Shown: in pieces, positions 1-7,771 of the stretch
Layout: each line of letters opens with the position of its first letter
Position numbering within the stretch: position 1 is the stretch's first letter
Origin: a virus
Virus record (IMG/VR): IMGVR_UViG_3300024062_000043
Coordinates: 1-28,776 of that record
Strand: one strand, 5' to 3'
Length of the DNA: 28,776 nucleotides
Program-made: the position numbers and the translations under genes
The notes under the pieces: model-generated
What the model saw: the letters and a program-made list of their open reading frames with translations, nothing else
Database searches by the model: none
Told to the model about the DNA's origin: nothing

Positions 1-1340
1 GTGAAATTGGAATGATGAGTAAATATGGTGGAGGTACAAGTGCTTTTATTGGTAACATTAGAGCAAGAGGAACTGAAATATCTACAGGTGGTTTTGCTGA
101 TGGTCCAGTGCACTATGCTAAGATTTATGATACTGTAGTGGACGTTTGCAAGCAGTCTGAGGCCAGACGTGGTGCTTGTGCAGTATACCTACCAGTTGAG
201 CATGCGGATATCTTAGAGTTCTTAGATATTGGTACAGAGGGTAATCCTATACAAAATTTACAGTATGGTGTTACAGTTACTGATCAGTGGATGCAAGAGA
301 TGAAAGATGGTGATAAGAGCAAGCGTAAAGTATGGGCTAAGATCATTCAGAACAGAAGTGAGTTTGGGTTTCCTTATATTATGTTTAAAGATAACTCTAA
401 CAATAATTCTCCTTATAAAGAACTTGGTATGGAGATTACAGCATCTAATCTATGTTCAGAGATCCAGCTTCCTACTGATAGTTATAACTCTTTTGTATGT
501 TGTCTTGGTTCTATTAACTTATTACACTGGGACCTTATAAAAGAAACGGATGCAATTGAAACATATGTATATTTCTTAAACGCAGTAATGGATGAATTCA
601 TTATTAAGTCTGAGACTATGCCGGGTATGAAGAGAGCGTTTAACTTTGCTGAGAAGCATAGAGCAATTGGTCTTGGTGTATTGGGATACCACTCTTTGTT
701 TCAATCTAAGCTTCTTGAGTTTGACTCATTACAAGCTAAAGGATTAAACAGTGAGATCTTTAGAACACTTAAAGATAGAAGTGAGATTGCTTCTAGAGAG
801 TTGCATAATGTGTATGGATACACATCTCTTAGAGAAGGGTATGCTAACACTACTCTTATGGCCATTGCTCCTACTAAGTCTAGTTCATTTATACACGGTG
901 CTGTGTCTATGGGTATAGAACCTATTAAGTCTAACTACTTTATTAAGGACCTTGCTAAGTCTAAGACTATTTACAAGAACCCATTTTTAGAAGAGGAACT
1001 TGAGAAGTATGGTCTAAATACAGACAAGACTTGGAAATCTATCCTAAAGAAAGATGGTAGTGTACAACACTTAGATTTTCCTACTAAAGCAGTGTTCAAG
1101 TCTTTTGTTGAGATATCTCCAAAAGAGCTTGTACTCCAGGCGGCACAAAGACAAAAGTATATTGATCAGTCACAGTCATTAAACTTGATGATAGATCCAT
1201 CTGTCTCAGCTAAGGATATTAATAAGTTATATATGTATGCTTGGGAAGAAGGTGTGAAAACTTTATACTATCAATTTAGTAAAAGCAGTGCACAAGACTT
1301 TGCAAGAAACATTTTAGAATGTAGTAGTTGTGAAGGTTAG
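1..1340 (+). CDS. nrdA: Ribonucleoside-diphosphate reductase class I alpha subunit, 5'-truncated by the window edge
   Basis: Catalytic subunit that reduces ribonucleoside diphosphates to deoxyribonucleotides with a radical-generating beta subunit (not in this window); cytoplasmic dNTP supply for phage replication. The frame is open from base 3 (Glu-Ile-Gly before the first ATG at 12), so the true start is upstream; the N-terminal part with the first redox cysteine is missing. Counting from the Met at 12, I see the active-site NLCSEI (Asn146, Cys148, Glu150, matching the catalytic N-x-C-x-E), Cys163 in CCLGSINL (partner of E. coli Cys462), the APTKSSSFI loop, IDQSQSLNL, the tyrosine pair in LYYQ that relays the radical, and a C-terminal CSSCEG redox tail. 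The tail ends precisely at the TAG stop, so the 3' end is genuine. The next small gene overlaps its last 11 bases; the leftward late block converges on it. Confidence 0.95.
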   Translation, partial: EIGMMSKYGGGTSAFIGNIRARGTEISTGGFADGPVHYAKIYDTVVDVCKQSEARRGACAVYLPVEHADILEFLDIGTEGNPIQNLQYGVTVTDQWMQEMKDGDKSKRKVWAKIIQNRSEFGFPYIMFKDNSNNNSPYKELGMEITASNLCSEIQLPTDSYNSFVCCLGSINLLHWDLIKETDAIETYVYFLNAVMDEFIIKSETMPGMKRAFNFAEKHRAIGLGVLGYHSLFQSKLLEFDSLQAKGLNSEIFRTLKDRSEIASRELHNVYGYTSLREGYANTTLMAIAPTKSSSFIHGAVSMGIEPIKSNYFIKDLAKSKTIYKNPFLEEELEKYGLNTDKTWKSILKKDGSVQHLDFPTKAVFKSFVEISPKELVLQAAQRQKYIDQSQSLNLMIDPSVSAKDINKLYMYAWEEGVKTLYYQFSKSSAQDFARNILECSSCEG

Positions 1341-1524
1341 GTTATTATTACTGTTGGTTTGCCTAGGTTGCAAGCCACAGTATAACCCTGATAAGGATCC
1401 GGATGTACTAGACTGGTATGTAGATGAAGGAGAGCTTATTATTTATACTAAGCAAGACTCAATACAAGATGCATATGATAGAGCTAAATATATTGACTCA
1501 TTAAAAAAGGACTCTATTTTCTAG
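1330..1524 (+). CDS. Small putative lipoprotein (64 aa), GTG start
   Basis: Unrecognised small protein. It begins with MKVRLLLLLVCLGCK: two basic residues, a leucine-rich core and a Gly-Cys pair at residues 13-14, which looks like a short lipoprotein signal peptide with Cys14 as the lipidated residue. The -3 residue is Cys, which is not ideal for a lipobox. The remaining 50 residues are highly charged (DKDPDVLDWYVDEGE, then DAYDRAKYIDSLKKD). No in-frame ATG exists nearby, so the start is the GTG lying inside the last codons of the reductase gene; the 11-base overlap suggests translational coupling. Its 3' end overlaps the end of the convergent holin gene by 11 bases. It could be an outer-spanin-like or cell-surface lipoprotein, but nothing in the sequence proves that. 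The overlaps at both ends leave some chance that it is not expressed. Confidence 0.5.
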   Translation: MKVRLLLLLVCLGCKPQYNPDKDPDVLDWYVDEGELIIYTKQDSIQDAYDRAKYIDSLKKDSIF

Positions 1525-1531
1525 GTCCTTT
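1503..1531 (-). terminator. Hairpin with U-tract, probable end of the leftward late transcript
   Basis: A perfect 7-bp inverted repeat, AAAGGAC at 1506-1512 and GTCCTTT at 1525-1531, encloses a 12-base loop. Read on the minus strand the second arm ends in GTCC followed by six T (complement of the A-run at 1503-1508), the usual form of an intrinsic terminator. It overlaps the holin stop codon (1514-1516) and the stop of the rightward small gene (1522-1524). Read rightward the T-run is only three bases, so it should stop leftward transcription better. Seen by eye; folding energy was not calculated. Confidence 0.5.
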
Positions 1532-1927
1532 GTGGTTATCAATTCTATCTAGGATTTTATTAAGCTCATCTGTTTTTATCAGCCCAGCCATAGAAGCATT
1601 CTTTAGTGCACTTATAATTTGAAGTACCATAAAGGGAACTATAATTACCTCGGATAGCCAACCTGTACCTGCAAAACCTTTTTCTATCATAAGAATAACG
1701 GTCAGGATGGCTAACCATGTAAAAGTATTTTTTGTTATTCTTAGAGCTTTATATGTTTTAAACCCTTCTCTTTTACAGCCTGCCCAAACTCCAAATATAC
1801 CATCTAACCATAATACTGAACAAACAGCTAAGTATTGTTCCATGTTTTCCATTGATAAATCAAAAAAGTACGTACATAAATACGTACAAAATGCTGTTAT
1901 GCTCACTATGAATAATTTAGTTGTCAT
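1514..1927 (-). CDS. Phage holin, holin_4/TcdE-like family (137 aa)
   Basis: Predicted small inner-membrane protein that would form the lesions allowing endolysin to reach the peptidoglycan at lysis. Four hydrophobic segments are visible, at about residues 4-22, 29-50, 68-87 and 91-110, followed by a charged tail ending in DNHKGPRK. The stretch LWLDGIFGVWAGCKREGF, then a Lys/Arg-rich connection and a third hydrophobic segment, has the D-x-x-x-G-x-x-A/W-x-x-x-x-x-x-F pattern of the toxin-secretion/phage-lysis holin family (PF05105 type), and the length fits. It is the last gene of the leftward block, 93 bases downstream of the giant genes, consistent with late expression. An endolysin is not in the window. 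The N-terminus repeats Cys-Thr-Tyr (residues 14-20) because of an inverted repeat in the DNA. The ATG at 1927 lacks a Shine-Dalgarno sequence. Confidence 0.75.
   Translation of the reverse strand: MTTKLFIVSITAFCTYLCTYFFDLSMENMEQYLAVCSVLWLDGIFGVWAGCKREGFKTYKALRITKNTFTWLAILTVILMIEKGFAGTGWLSEVIIVPFMVLQIISALKNASMAGLIKTDELNKILDRIDNHKGPRK
1868..1887 (-). repeat. Perfect 7-bp inverted repeat inside the holin start region
   Basis: GTACGTA at 1868-1874 and TACGTAC at 1881-1887 are exact reverse complements separated by six bases, forming a potential hairpin about 40-60 nucleotides downstream of the holin start codon in the mRNA. It encodes the repeated Cys-Thr-Tyr of the first membrane segment. It may influence holin translation or may simply reflect the repeated codons. 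Confidence 0.45.
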
Positions 1928-2020
1928 TGATTAATCTCATTTTGCTTTAATCCAAAAGGTTTATACTATAATATACATAAATTATACGTCATACCTAGGA
2001 TTTAAACCTGTTAATTTGTC
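1928..2020. other. Intergenic gap upstream of holin (93 bases)
   Basis: The largest non-coding gap of the window. It is AT-rich. On the minus strand it carries TATAAT-like and TATTATAG-like stretches, including GTATAATTTATG around 1978-1989, which could be a -10 element for a separate holin promoter, but I see no properly spaced -35 and no exact Bacteroidota TAnnTTTG box. An imperfect palindrome lies around 1997-2009 (AGGATTTAAACCT). No RNA gene is recognisable. Confidence 0.3.
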
Positions 2021-5000
2021 TTATTTAATATAGAAGCTTTCAAGTTTTTCAAAGTTTTTCCATTTTTGTAAAGTATATAATACAGGAACTACATCATAGA
2101 AGTTTTTTTCTAGCTTCCACATACCTTTCTTAGGTTTGTTTTGATATACATATTTACTGTTTTCTCTAAATTCTTTATCACTATAAACTAGTAAACCAAA
2201 TCCAGTACCAAAAGTAAGGTCAAGTAATTCACCCAACTCTCCAAGAGTTCTTGTAGCAGCTATAGGAGATTTTAACATCTGATATACCTGTTGGTAACCA
2301 CCTAGTGTAGGTAAAGGGTTAAATAAAACCATCTCTTTATAAGTTCTGTTTGCTTGATAAGCCCCAAAGTTTCTAAGCTTTTTAACAAGGATAGGGTCAT
2401 CATCATCTCCACCAACTAAAGTCTCATCTAGGATATGAATAATCAGAAGTATCATTGCTTCACCCAATGTTCTATATACATTTTTAAGCATCATGTTTGC
2501 TTTACCCTCATCGTATCTTCCATCTACAAGTCCGTACTCCTCTTTAAATGATTTACCTAACTCTGCTAAACCAAACTTAGCCATACCCCTTTCACCAGTT
2601 ACAGCAGTTTTTCGTATATGATTTAAAAACTTAAGTGCAGATGTATATCTACCTTCTAACCAACCTAAGTTTTGATCATAATAATTTTCTTGAAACCTTG
2701 CTCTAAAAGCAGGCATAACCCACTTGTGAAACTGAGCCATTAATATACCTGTAAAGTTATTTTGAATAACCATTCTATCTTCTCTAGCATAGTTACCGTG
2801 TATCTGTTTATTTACTTCACGTATATTATTTCTCATTTCAAATCTCCAGCTATCTGTATATTCTGTAGTAGATCCATCTTTATTAATAATTGTATCATAG
2901 CCTTCTCGCATAGTTACTTTACCTGTTGACTGATCAAAGTCTAAAGCATCAACTAGATTTAGAGAATCTTCACCATTAGATATTTGTGTACCTAATAACA
3001 TAGCCATACCTACAGTACTTTGAACTTTGTATTCAGCACCCTGGTTAAAAGAGTAACCAAAGTTTGTGAATCTTGACCATAAAGTATCACCATCACCTAA
3101 CCCAAATTGTTCTCTTATATCTGCATCATCATCCATCATTCTAAAAAACTGAACTATTGCTTCATATTTATTAAGTGCTTTATCTGGATCATAGTTGCCT
3201 CTTTTTATTTGTAAATTATTACCGGTTATTACTCTACCTGTAAAATCTGCTGCTGACTCAACAGCATTAGCTGTTCTCTCTATCATACCTTGGGTACCCA
3301 TAGTATAAAACATCTTAGTAGCTTCAGTATAATCTCCTGCTGTATAAAATAAACCACCGGCAGCTTCTATGTAATTGTTAATTTGACCCAGAGTCAAGTT
3401 ATTAAAGTTACCAAATATGTTAAAGGCCACATAAGATAATGAGGATAGATTAATTAATCCACCGGCTAACTTATCTACAGCACCTTTAGTTATTTTATCG
3501 TTATCATAGTAAACCATTTTCATCCAATGATGAGCACGTTTTTCTGCATTACTTTGCAAACCAGTTTGACTATCTCTACCTACAACTGTATTCACAAATC
3601 CTTGTGATCCTTGTTTTATTTTTGCAATTAACTCAAGCGCTGTACCTGGTTCTTTATAAGCTCTCATCTTTAAAGCTTGTACCATTGCTTGTAATGTGTC
3701 TTCTATTTGACCCATCACCTCAAAGTTTTCTGCCATACTTGCAAACTTAACTAAACTTTTAGTCATGTCTGTACTAACTTCACCCAGTGTAGGTTGTGAT
3801 CTTAACTTGGCTGCTTCAGCTTCTAATACTGCTCTTTCTTTTTTATATTGGTCAACATTAATACCACCCTGCATTCTTTTATCTTTAAGATCTTGAATGT
3901 CTTCATATACTTTTTCAAGTTGTCCTTCTACCCTTGGGTTACCAGTGTAAAATACAGGAAGAGTATCTACTAATTTTCCCTGTTCATTTAAGAGAACAAC
4001 CTTTTGCTCTGATGTTTCAGTAAATAAGTTCTTTATACTTCCTAAAAACTTAGGTATCATTCTAGCAAAGAAAGATGGTTTAGTCATTACCTCATCCACA
4101 AAGTTATTAGCAATAACAGGCACCTTACCTAGCATTTGCATTCTTTGACTTCTTGGTAGTTTTTTAAGCAAGTCCTCATAATGCTCAACAAACTTTAAGT
4201 AATATTGCTTTCTAGCTTCTCCCAACTGATCTGTTGGGTTCATTATAGCTTCATACTTAGGGTTAATTAAACTAGCGCCTGTATCAGATCTTTTATCTTT
4301 AACCTCAACATAATCAGGCTTTACAGCATCAAAATTTTTATTTTCTTTTATAGCTCCAGTTGGTTCTCTGTTAGCATCTTTAAAAGTTTTTGTATACTCT
4401 ACTTTATAATAGTATTTACTTTTATATACATCATAAGCAGTTTGTGGGACACCTGGTTTTTTAATCCAAGTAACACCCTCTCCATTAGACCAGACTTGAG
4501 CATACTCATAGTTTTTTCTAACGTCAATAAACTCTTGTGTATATTGGTGGAATGTTCCTGAAGTTAAAACACCATCCTCTAGTTTTTCAGCTTGCATAAA
4601 ATCAGCAAAAGCTTTTTTATCTCTATAGAGTTCTTTATTCTTTTCTATTTGAATAGGGTCAGCATTAGCTAAAGAATAAATAGGGAAATATTTTCTTGGT
4701 TTACCATTAGCATCGTAGAGTTTATCTCTCAATGCCTTCTTTTCATTTAGGTAATTTTGACCTATTCTTGTTGTATAGAATCCTGTAAATTTTTTGTCAT
4801 CATTAAACTCAAGCATAAAATCATATAACCTTTGAAGATCTTTTTCACCTGAGAGTTCTAGTAGTGTTTTACCAGCATCTAATATATCTGCTTTTCTAGC
4901 TTGAACTCTATCTAAGAATTCTTGCTTTTTAAACTTAAATATTTTATCCATAGTTGCAAGAATGACATCTTTTGATGTTGCTAAATCCTTGGCATAAAGT

Positions 5001-7768
5001 TCTGAGTTAGATATATCAGGTACAAGATTAAATAACTCATCCAAATCATCAAGAGTAATTGTCTGTCCTGAATGTGACTGTATGACTGTTTCAGCATCTG
5101 TCTTTTTTCCTTTCTTTGCAAAAGCTCTAATTACAGTAGCAACATAATCAAGTATAGCTGTTTTAATTATACCTCTGTTAGCACCTACTTCTGATACAAT
5201 ATCATTACCAAGTAGTTGAGTAAGTTCAATATTAATACTACCTAATAATGATCTTTGTGTTGCATTTAATTCTTTGTTGGCTTCTATAGCATGAAGCCCC
5301 TCAAATGTTGAAAGGAATCTATTAAAGTTTAATATATATGTTATGTATTCTTTTTTACTTTGATTCTTAGGGTCAGTAGCATATTCTTTAAATGACTTCA
5401 TCTGTCTTAGAGCATCCTGTAACAATCTTGTGTACACTCTAGACTGTGATATAGGACCTTCTTGTTTAGCAAGAGCTATGTAACTCAATGTACTTGCTAT
5501 TTCTTCTTGCACATCTTCTTTTGATCTATCTCTATATATGTTTTCCTTTAATAAATCTTCTACTTCTTGTTTACTTTTTAAAGCTTTTTCATATGTTTCT
5601 AAGGCACCAAGAACGGTTCCTTGTTCAGGATATTCTAAAGGATCAACAGTATCAGCAAAATTTTCAGCAGATTCTATATCTTGCTCAGCATTATAAATTT
5701 GTTCTGCTGCGTCTTTAAGGACTTGTTCTGATATCTCTTGTTCTGCTAAGTTTGTATCTATAGCCGGTATTAAAACATTGACCTTTTCTGCATTTTGTTT
5801 ATACCCATGTGGCTCATTACCGTCAAACCTTATTTTCTTACCATTATAAGAAATCAGCAGACTAGCAACATTACCAACACCATACTCAATATCATAGCCC
5901 ATATTTTCAACCATTCTTTGTAAAAGGTTTACTTCTAAAGCATCTAGTGTTTTAAGAGTTAAGGACTTTGTATCAGTAAGTTTTGCATACATACTTGTTT
6001 CTGCCAGAGTTACCTTATCTACATTGTATGGATTTTTCTTATCACCATACAGTATACCCATATCTTTAGTAGAAGTAAATATACCCTTAGCCCAAGTCTT
6101 TGGATTTGTTTTTAAAACGTTTGATTCAGTTAATTGTATTTGTAAAATCTTAAGTTGTCCTGTTGATGCAACCAAGACTATGTCTGCTTTAGAAGCTATC
6201 TCTGAATATGCGTCATGAAAAACAACATTAGTCAACATTACATCTCCTTGACTTTTAACTGTATTAACCTGATTTACTATATTACTAAAAGCCTGCTTAG
6301 CTACATCAGTTTCTATATTTGTAATCTTATCAGATATCTTATCAAAAGATTCATGAGATGCAATAGCATCTAACATTGTACTTAAATCATTTTTAATAAG
6401 CTGTTGTTCTTTAGTTTCTTCTCTACCAAGCGCTTCTTTAGCTGATATAAAAGGTTTTTTGCTGGTAAGACTATAATATTTACCGTCTTCTTTATTCAAA
6501 ATAACCAAGTCATCACTGTTAAAAGTAACTCCTTCTGAGGCAGACAAAGTATCTGATTCCTCTTTAGCACTTTGAACATTGTGAAATAATCTATCAATCA
6601 TTCTTCTCTGTAAAACCCCACCTTCTTTTTTTGCTACATTGACTATCTTTTGTTTTTCAGGTGATAGGCTATATCTTATTCTACCATTAACAGGTGTATC
6701 TAGTTTAAATGATATACCATCTGTATTAAGCAATCTAGCAATGTCACTTAAGGTTGCTTTATCAGATATATTATTTACTTCAAGAACACGCCCTGTAATT
6801 ACCTCATTGAGGTTTTTAATAATTTTAGAAAACCACTCTAAAAATTGTTTTATTTTATCAGTAAAACTTTTAGTTGGGGTATTCTCATACTCATTATTAA
6901 AATGTCTAGATAGTGCTTGTGTTACAATTTCTAATTGAACATCAGCTTCTGTAAATCTTCTTTTACCACGGTAAGCATCTTTTATTTGTTGAGTCATTTC
7001 AGGAAAATTCCTTTGTGCTTCATTTAATAAAGAATTAAATAGATCTTCATTATCTAGTTTTACAGCATCTATGAAAGGGTGTAATACTTCTTCTATTGCT
7101 ATTTCATCTGTTACTCTGCCATTTATTAGTATAGCAGTACCATCCAAATAAAATGAGTTTATTTTACTAAATGGAACTTTTGCTTTTTTCCATTGAGGTA
7201 TACTAGCATAAAGATTCTCTGCATCCTTTACTGACATTAACTTAACATTAATTCCAGGAAACATTCTCATTAAATGTGAAACTACTTTTCTTGCTCTAGG
7301 TTTATCCCATGCTCTAGAGGATTCTAACATGTCAGTTGCAGAAAAAATAGACGGGTTAATAGATACAGAAAATGTTTTTTTTGTTTTAGCTATATCTATA
7401 GACTCAACAGGTATGTTATTTATTTCAAGATACCTATTTAACCTTCTAACATTAGAGTCTATAAGTCTTTGGCTTGGTTGTAATGTATCTGTATCAGTAT
7501 TATTAATATAGTACTTACCCCCAAAGCTATGTATTATTTTTAGCCTTCTAAGATTATTTAATAATGCAACACCAAACTCTTCTTGCTTCAAGTTAAAAAG
7601 AACTTTTTTATTAGCAATCATGTTTTGCGCTTCAACAACAGTAGGTATAGCATCACCCTTTGAAAGTCTCTGATATTGATTTATTACATTATTTGTTATA
7701 ATATCAGTCTTATAAACTTTCTTTAAGTTTTTATACGTTGTTAGATTTTTATTGTGACACTTTCCCAT
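2021..7768 (-). CDS. Giant virion cargo-type protein with degenerate zincin-like domain (1,915 aa)
   Basis: Giant protein of the crAss-like type, probably packaged in the capsid and delivered with the polymerase; its function is not known. Residues about 200-290 resemble a metallopeptidase domain, but the expected HExxH reads EEVLH (Glu226-Glu227-Val-Leu-His230, then Pro): the first His is replaced by Glu, so zinc catalysis is doubtful. It is followed by an amphipathic helical linker (FLEWFSKIIKN region), as after the intact HEAFH of the neighbouring 4,669-aa protein. The middle is mostly helical and charged. The last 500 residues have hydrophobic and aromatic segments (SYVAFNIFGNFNN; QFHKWVMPAFRARF; MILLIIHILDE), suggesting membrane or DNA contact during ejection. 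Start: the ATG lies 3 bases after the TAG of the 4,669-aa gene and in the same frame, with no ribosome site, so it is read by reinitiation or by readthrough. Stop is TAA. Confidence 0.8.
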   Translation of the reverse strand: MGKCHNKNLTTYKNLKKVYKTDIITNNVINQYQRLSKGDAIPTVVEAQNMIANKKVLFNLKQEEFGVALLNNLRRLKIIHSFGGKYYINNTDTDTLQPSQRLIDSNVRRLNRYLEINNIPVESIDIAKTKKTFSVSINPSIFSATDMLESSRAWDKPRARKVVSHLMRMFPGINVKLMSVKDAENLYASIPQWKKAKVPFSKINSFYLDGTAILINGRVTDEIAIEEVLHPFIDAVKLDNEDLFNSLLNEAQRNFPEMTQQIKDAYRGKRRFTEADVQLEIVTQALSRHFNNEYENTPTKSFTDKIKQFLEWFSKIIKNLNEVITGRVLEVNNISDKATLSDIARLLNTDGISFKLDTPVNGRIRYSLSPEKQKIVNVAKKEGGVLQRRMIDRLFHNVQSAKEESDTLSASEGVTFNSDDLVILNKEDGKYYSLTSKKPFISAKEALGREETKEQQLIKNDLSTMLDAIASHESFDKISDKITNIETDVAKQAFSNIVNQVNTVKSQGDVMLTNVVFHDAYSEIASKADIVLVASTGQLKILQIQLTESNVLKTNPKTWAKGIFTSTKDMGILYGDKKNPYNVDKVTLAETSMYAKLTDTKSLTLKTLDALEVNLLQRMVENMGYDIEYGVGNVASLLISYNGKKIRFDGNEPHGYKQNAEKVNVLIPAIDTNLAEQEISEQVLKDAAEQIYNAEQDIESAENFADTVDPLEYPEQGTVLGALETYEKALKSKQEVEDLLKENIYRDRSKEDVQEEIASTLSYIALAKQEGPISQSRVYTRLLQDALRQMKSFKEYATDPKNQSKKEYITYILNFNRFLSTFEGLHAIEANKELNATQRSLLGSINIELTQLLGNDIVSEVGANRGIIKTAILDYVATVIRAFAKKGKKTDAETVIQSHSGQTITLDDLDELFNLVPDISNSELYAKDLATSKDVILATMDKIFKFKKQEFLDRVQARKADILDAGKTLLELSGEKDLQRLYDFMLEFNDDKKFTGFYTTRIGQNYLNEKKALRDKLYDANGKPRKYFPIYSLANADPIQIEKNKELYRDKKAFADFMQAEKLEDGVLTSGTFHQYTQEFIDVRKNYEYAQVWSNGEGVTWIKKPGVPQTAYDVYKSKYYYKVEYTKTFKDANREPTGAIKENKNFDAVKPDYVEVKDKRSDTGASLINPKYEAIMNPTDQLGEARKQYYLKFVEHYEDLLKKLPRSQRMQMLGKVPVIANNFVDEVMTKPSFFARMIPKFLGSIKNLFTETSEQKVVLLNEQGKLVDTLPVFYTGNPRVEGQLEKVYEDIQDLKDKRMQGGINVDQYKKERAVLEAEAAKLRSQPTLGEVSTDMTKSLVKFASMAENFEVMGQIEDTLQAMVQALKMRAYKEPGTALELIAKIKQGSQGFVNTVVGRDSQTGLQSNAEKRAHHWMKMVYYDNDKITKGAVDKLAGGLINLSSLSYVAFNIFGNFNNLTLGQINNYIEAAGGLFYTAGDYTEATKMFYTMGTQGMIERTANAVESAADFTGRVITGNNLQIKRGNYDPDKALNKYEAIVQFFRMMDDDADIREQFGLGDGDTLWSRFTNFGYSFNQGAEYKVQSTVGMAMLLGTQISNGEDSLNLVDALDFDQSTGKVTMREGYDTIINKDGSTTEYTDSWRFEMRNNIREVNKQIHGNYAREDRMVIQNNFTGILMAQFHKWVMPAFRARFQENYYDQNLGWLEGRYTSALKFLNHIRKTAVTGERGMAKFGLAELGKSFKEEYGLVDGRYDEGKANMMLKNVYRTLGEAMILLIIHILDETLVGGDDDDPILVKKLRNFGAYQANRTYKEMVLFNPLPTLGGYQQVYQMLKSPIAATRTLGELGELLDLTFGTGFGLLVYSDKEFRENSKYVYQNKPKKGMWKLEKNFYDVVPVLYTLQKWKNFEKLESFYIK
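7079..7093 (-). other. Degenerate HExxH motif (EEVLH) in the 1,915-aa protein
   Basis: Codons 226-230 of the 1,915-aa protein. The second Glu and the final His of a zincin motif are kept, while the first His is Glu. Glu274 and Glu280 downstream are in the region where the third ligand would lie. I infer a diverged, possibly non-catalytic copy of the domain found intact in the upstream gene. Confidence 0.5.
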
Positions 7769-7771
7769 ATT

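Noticed and set aside
307-540. 77-codon frame within the reductase gene
   Set aside because: Out-of-frame shadow of a well conserved reductase sequence.
1928-2020. Firm promoter call for the holin gene
   Set aside because: Several TATAAT-like stretches exist in very AT-rich DNA, but no correctly spaced partner element could be found.
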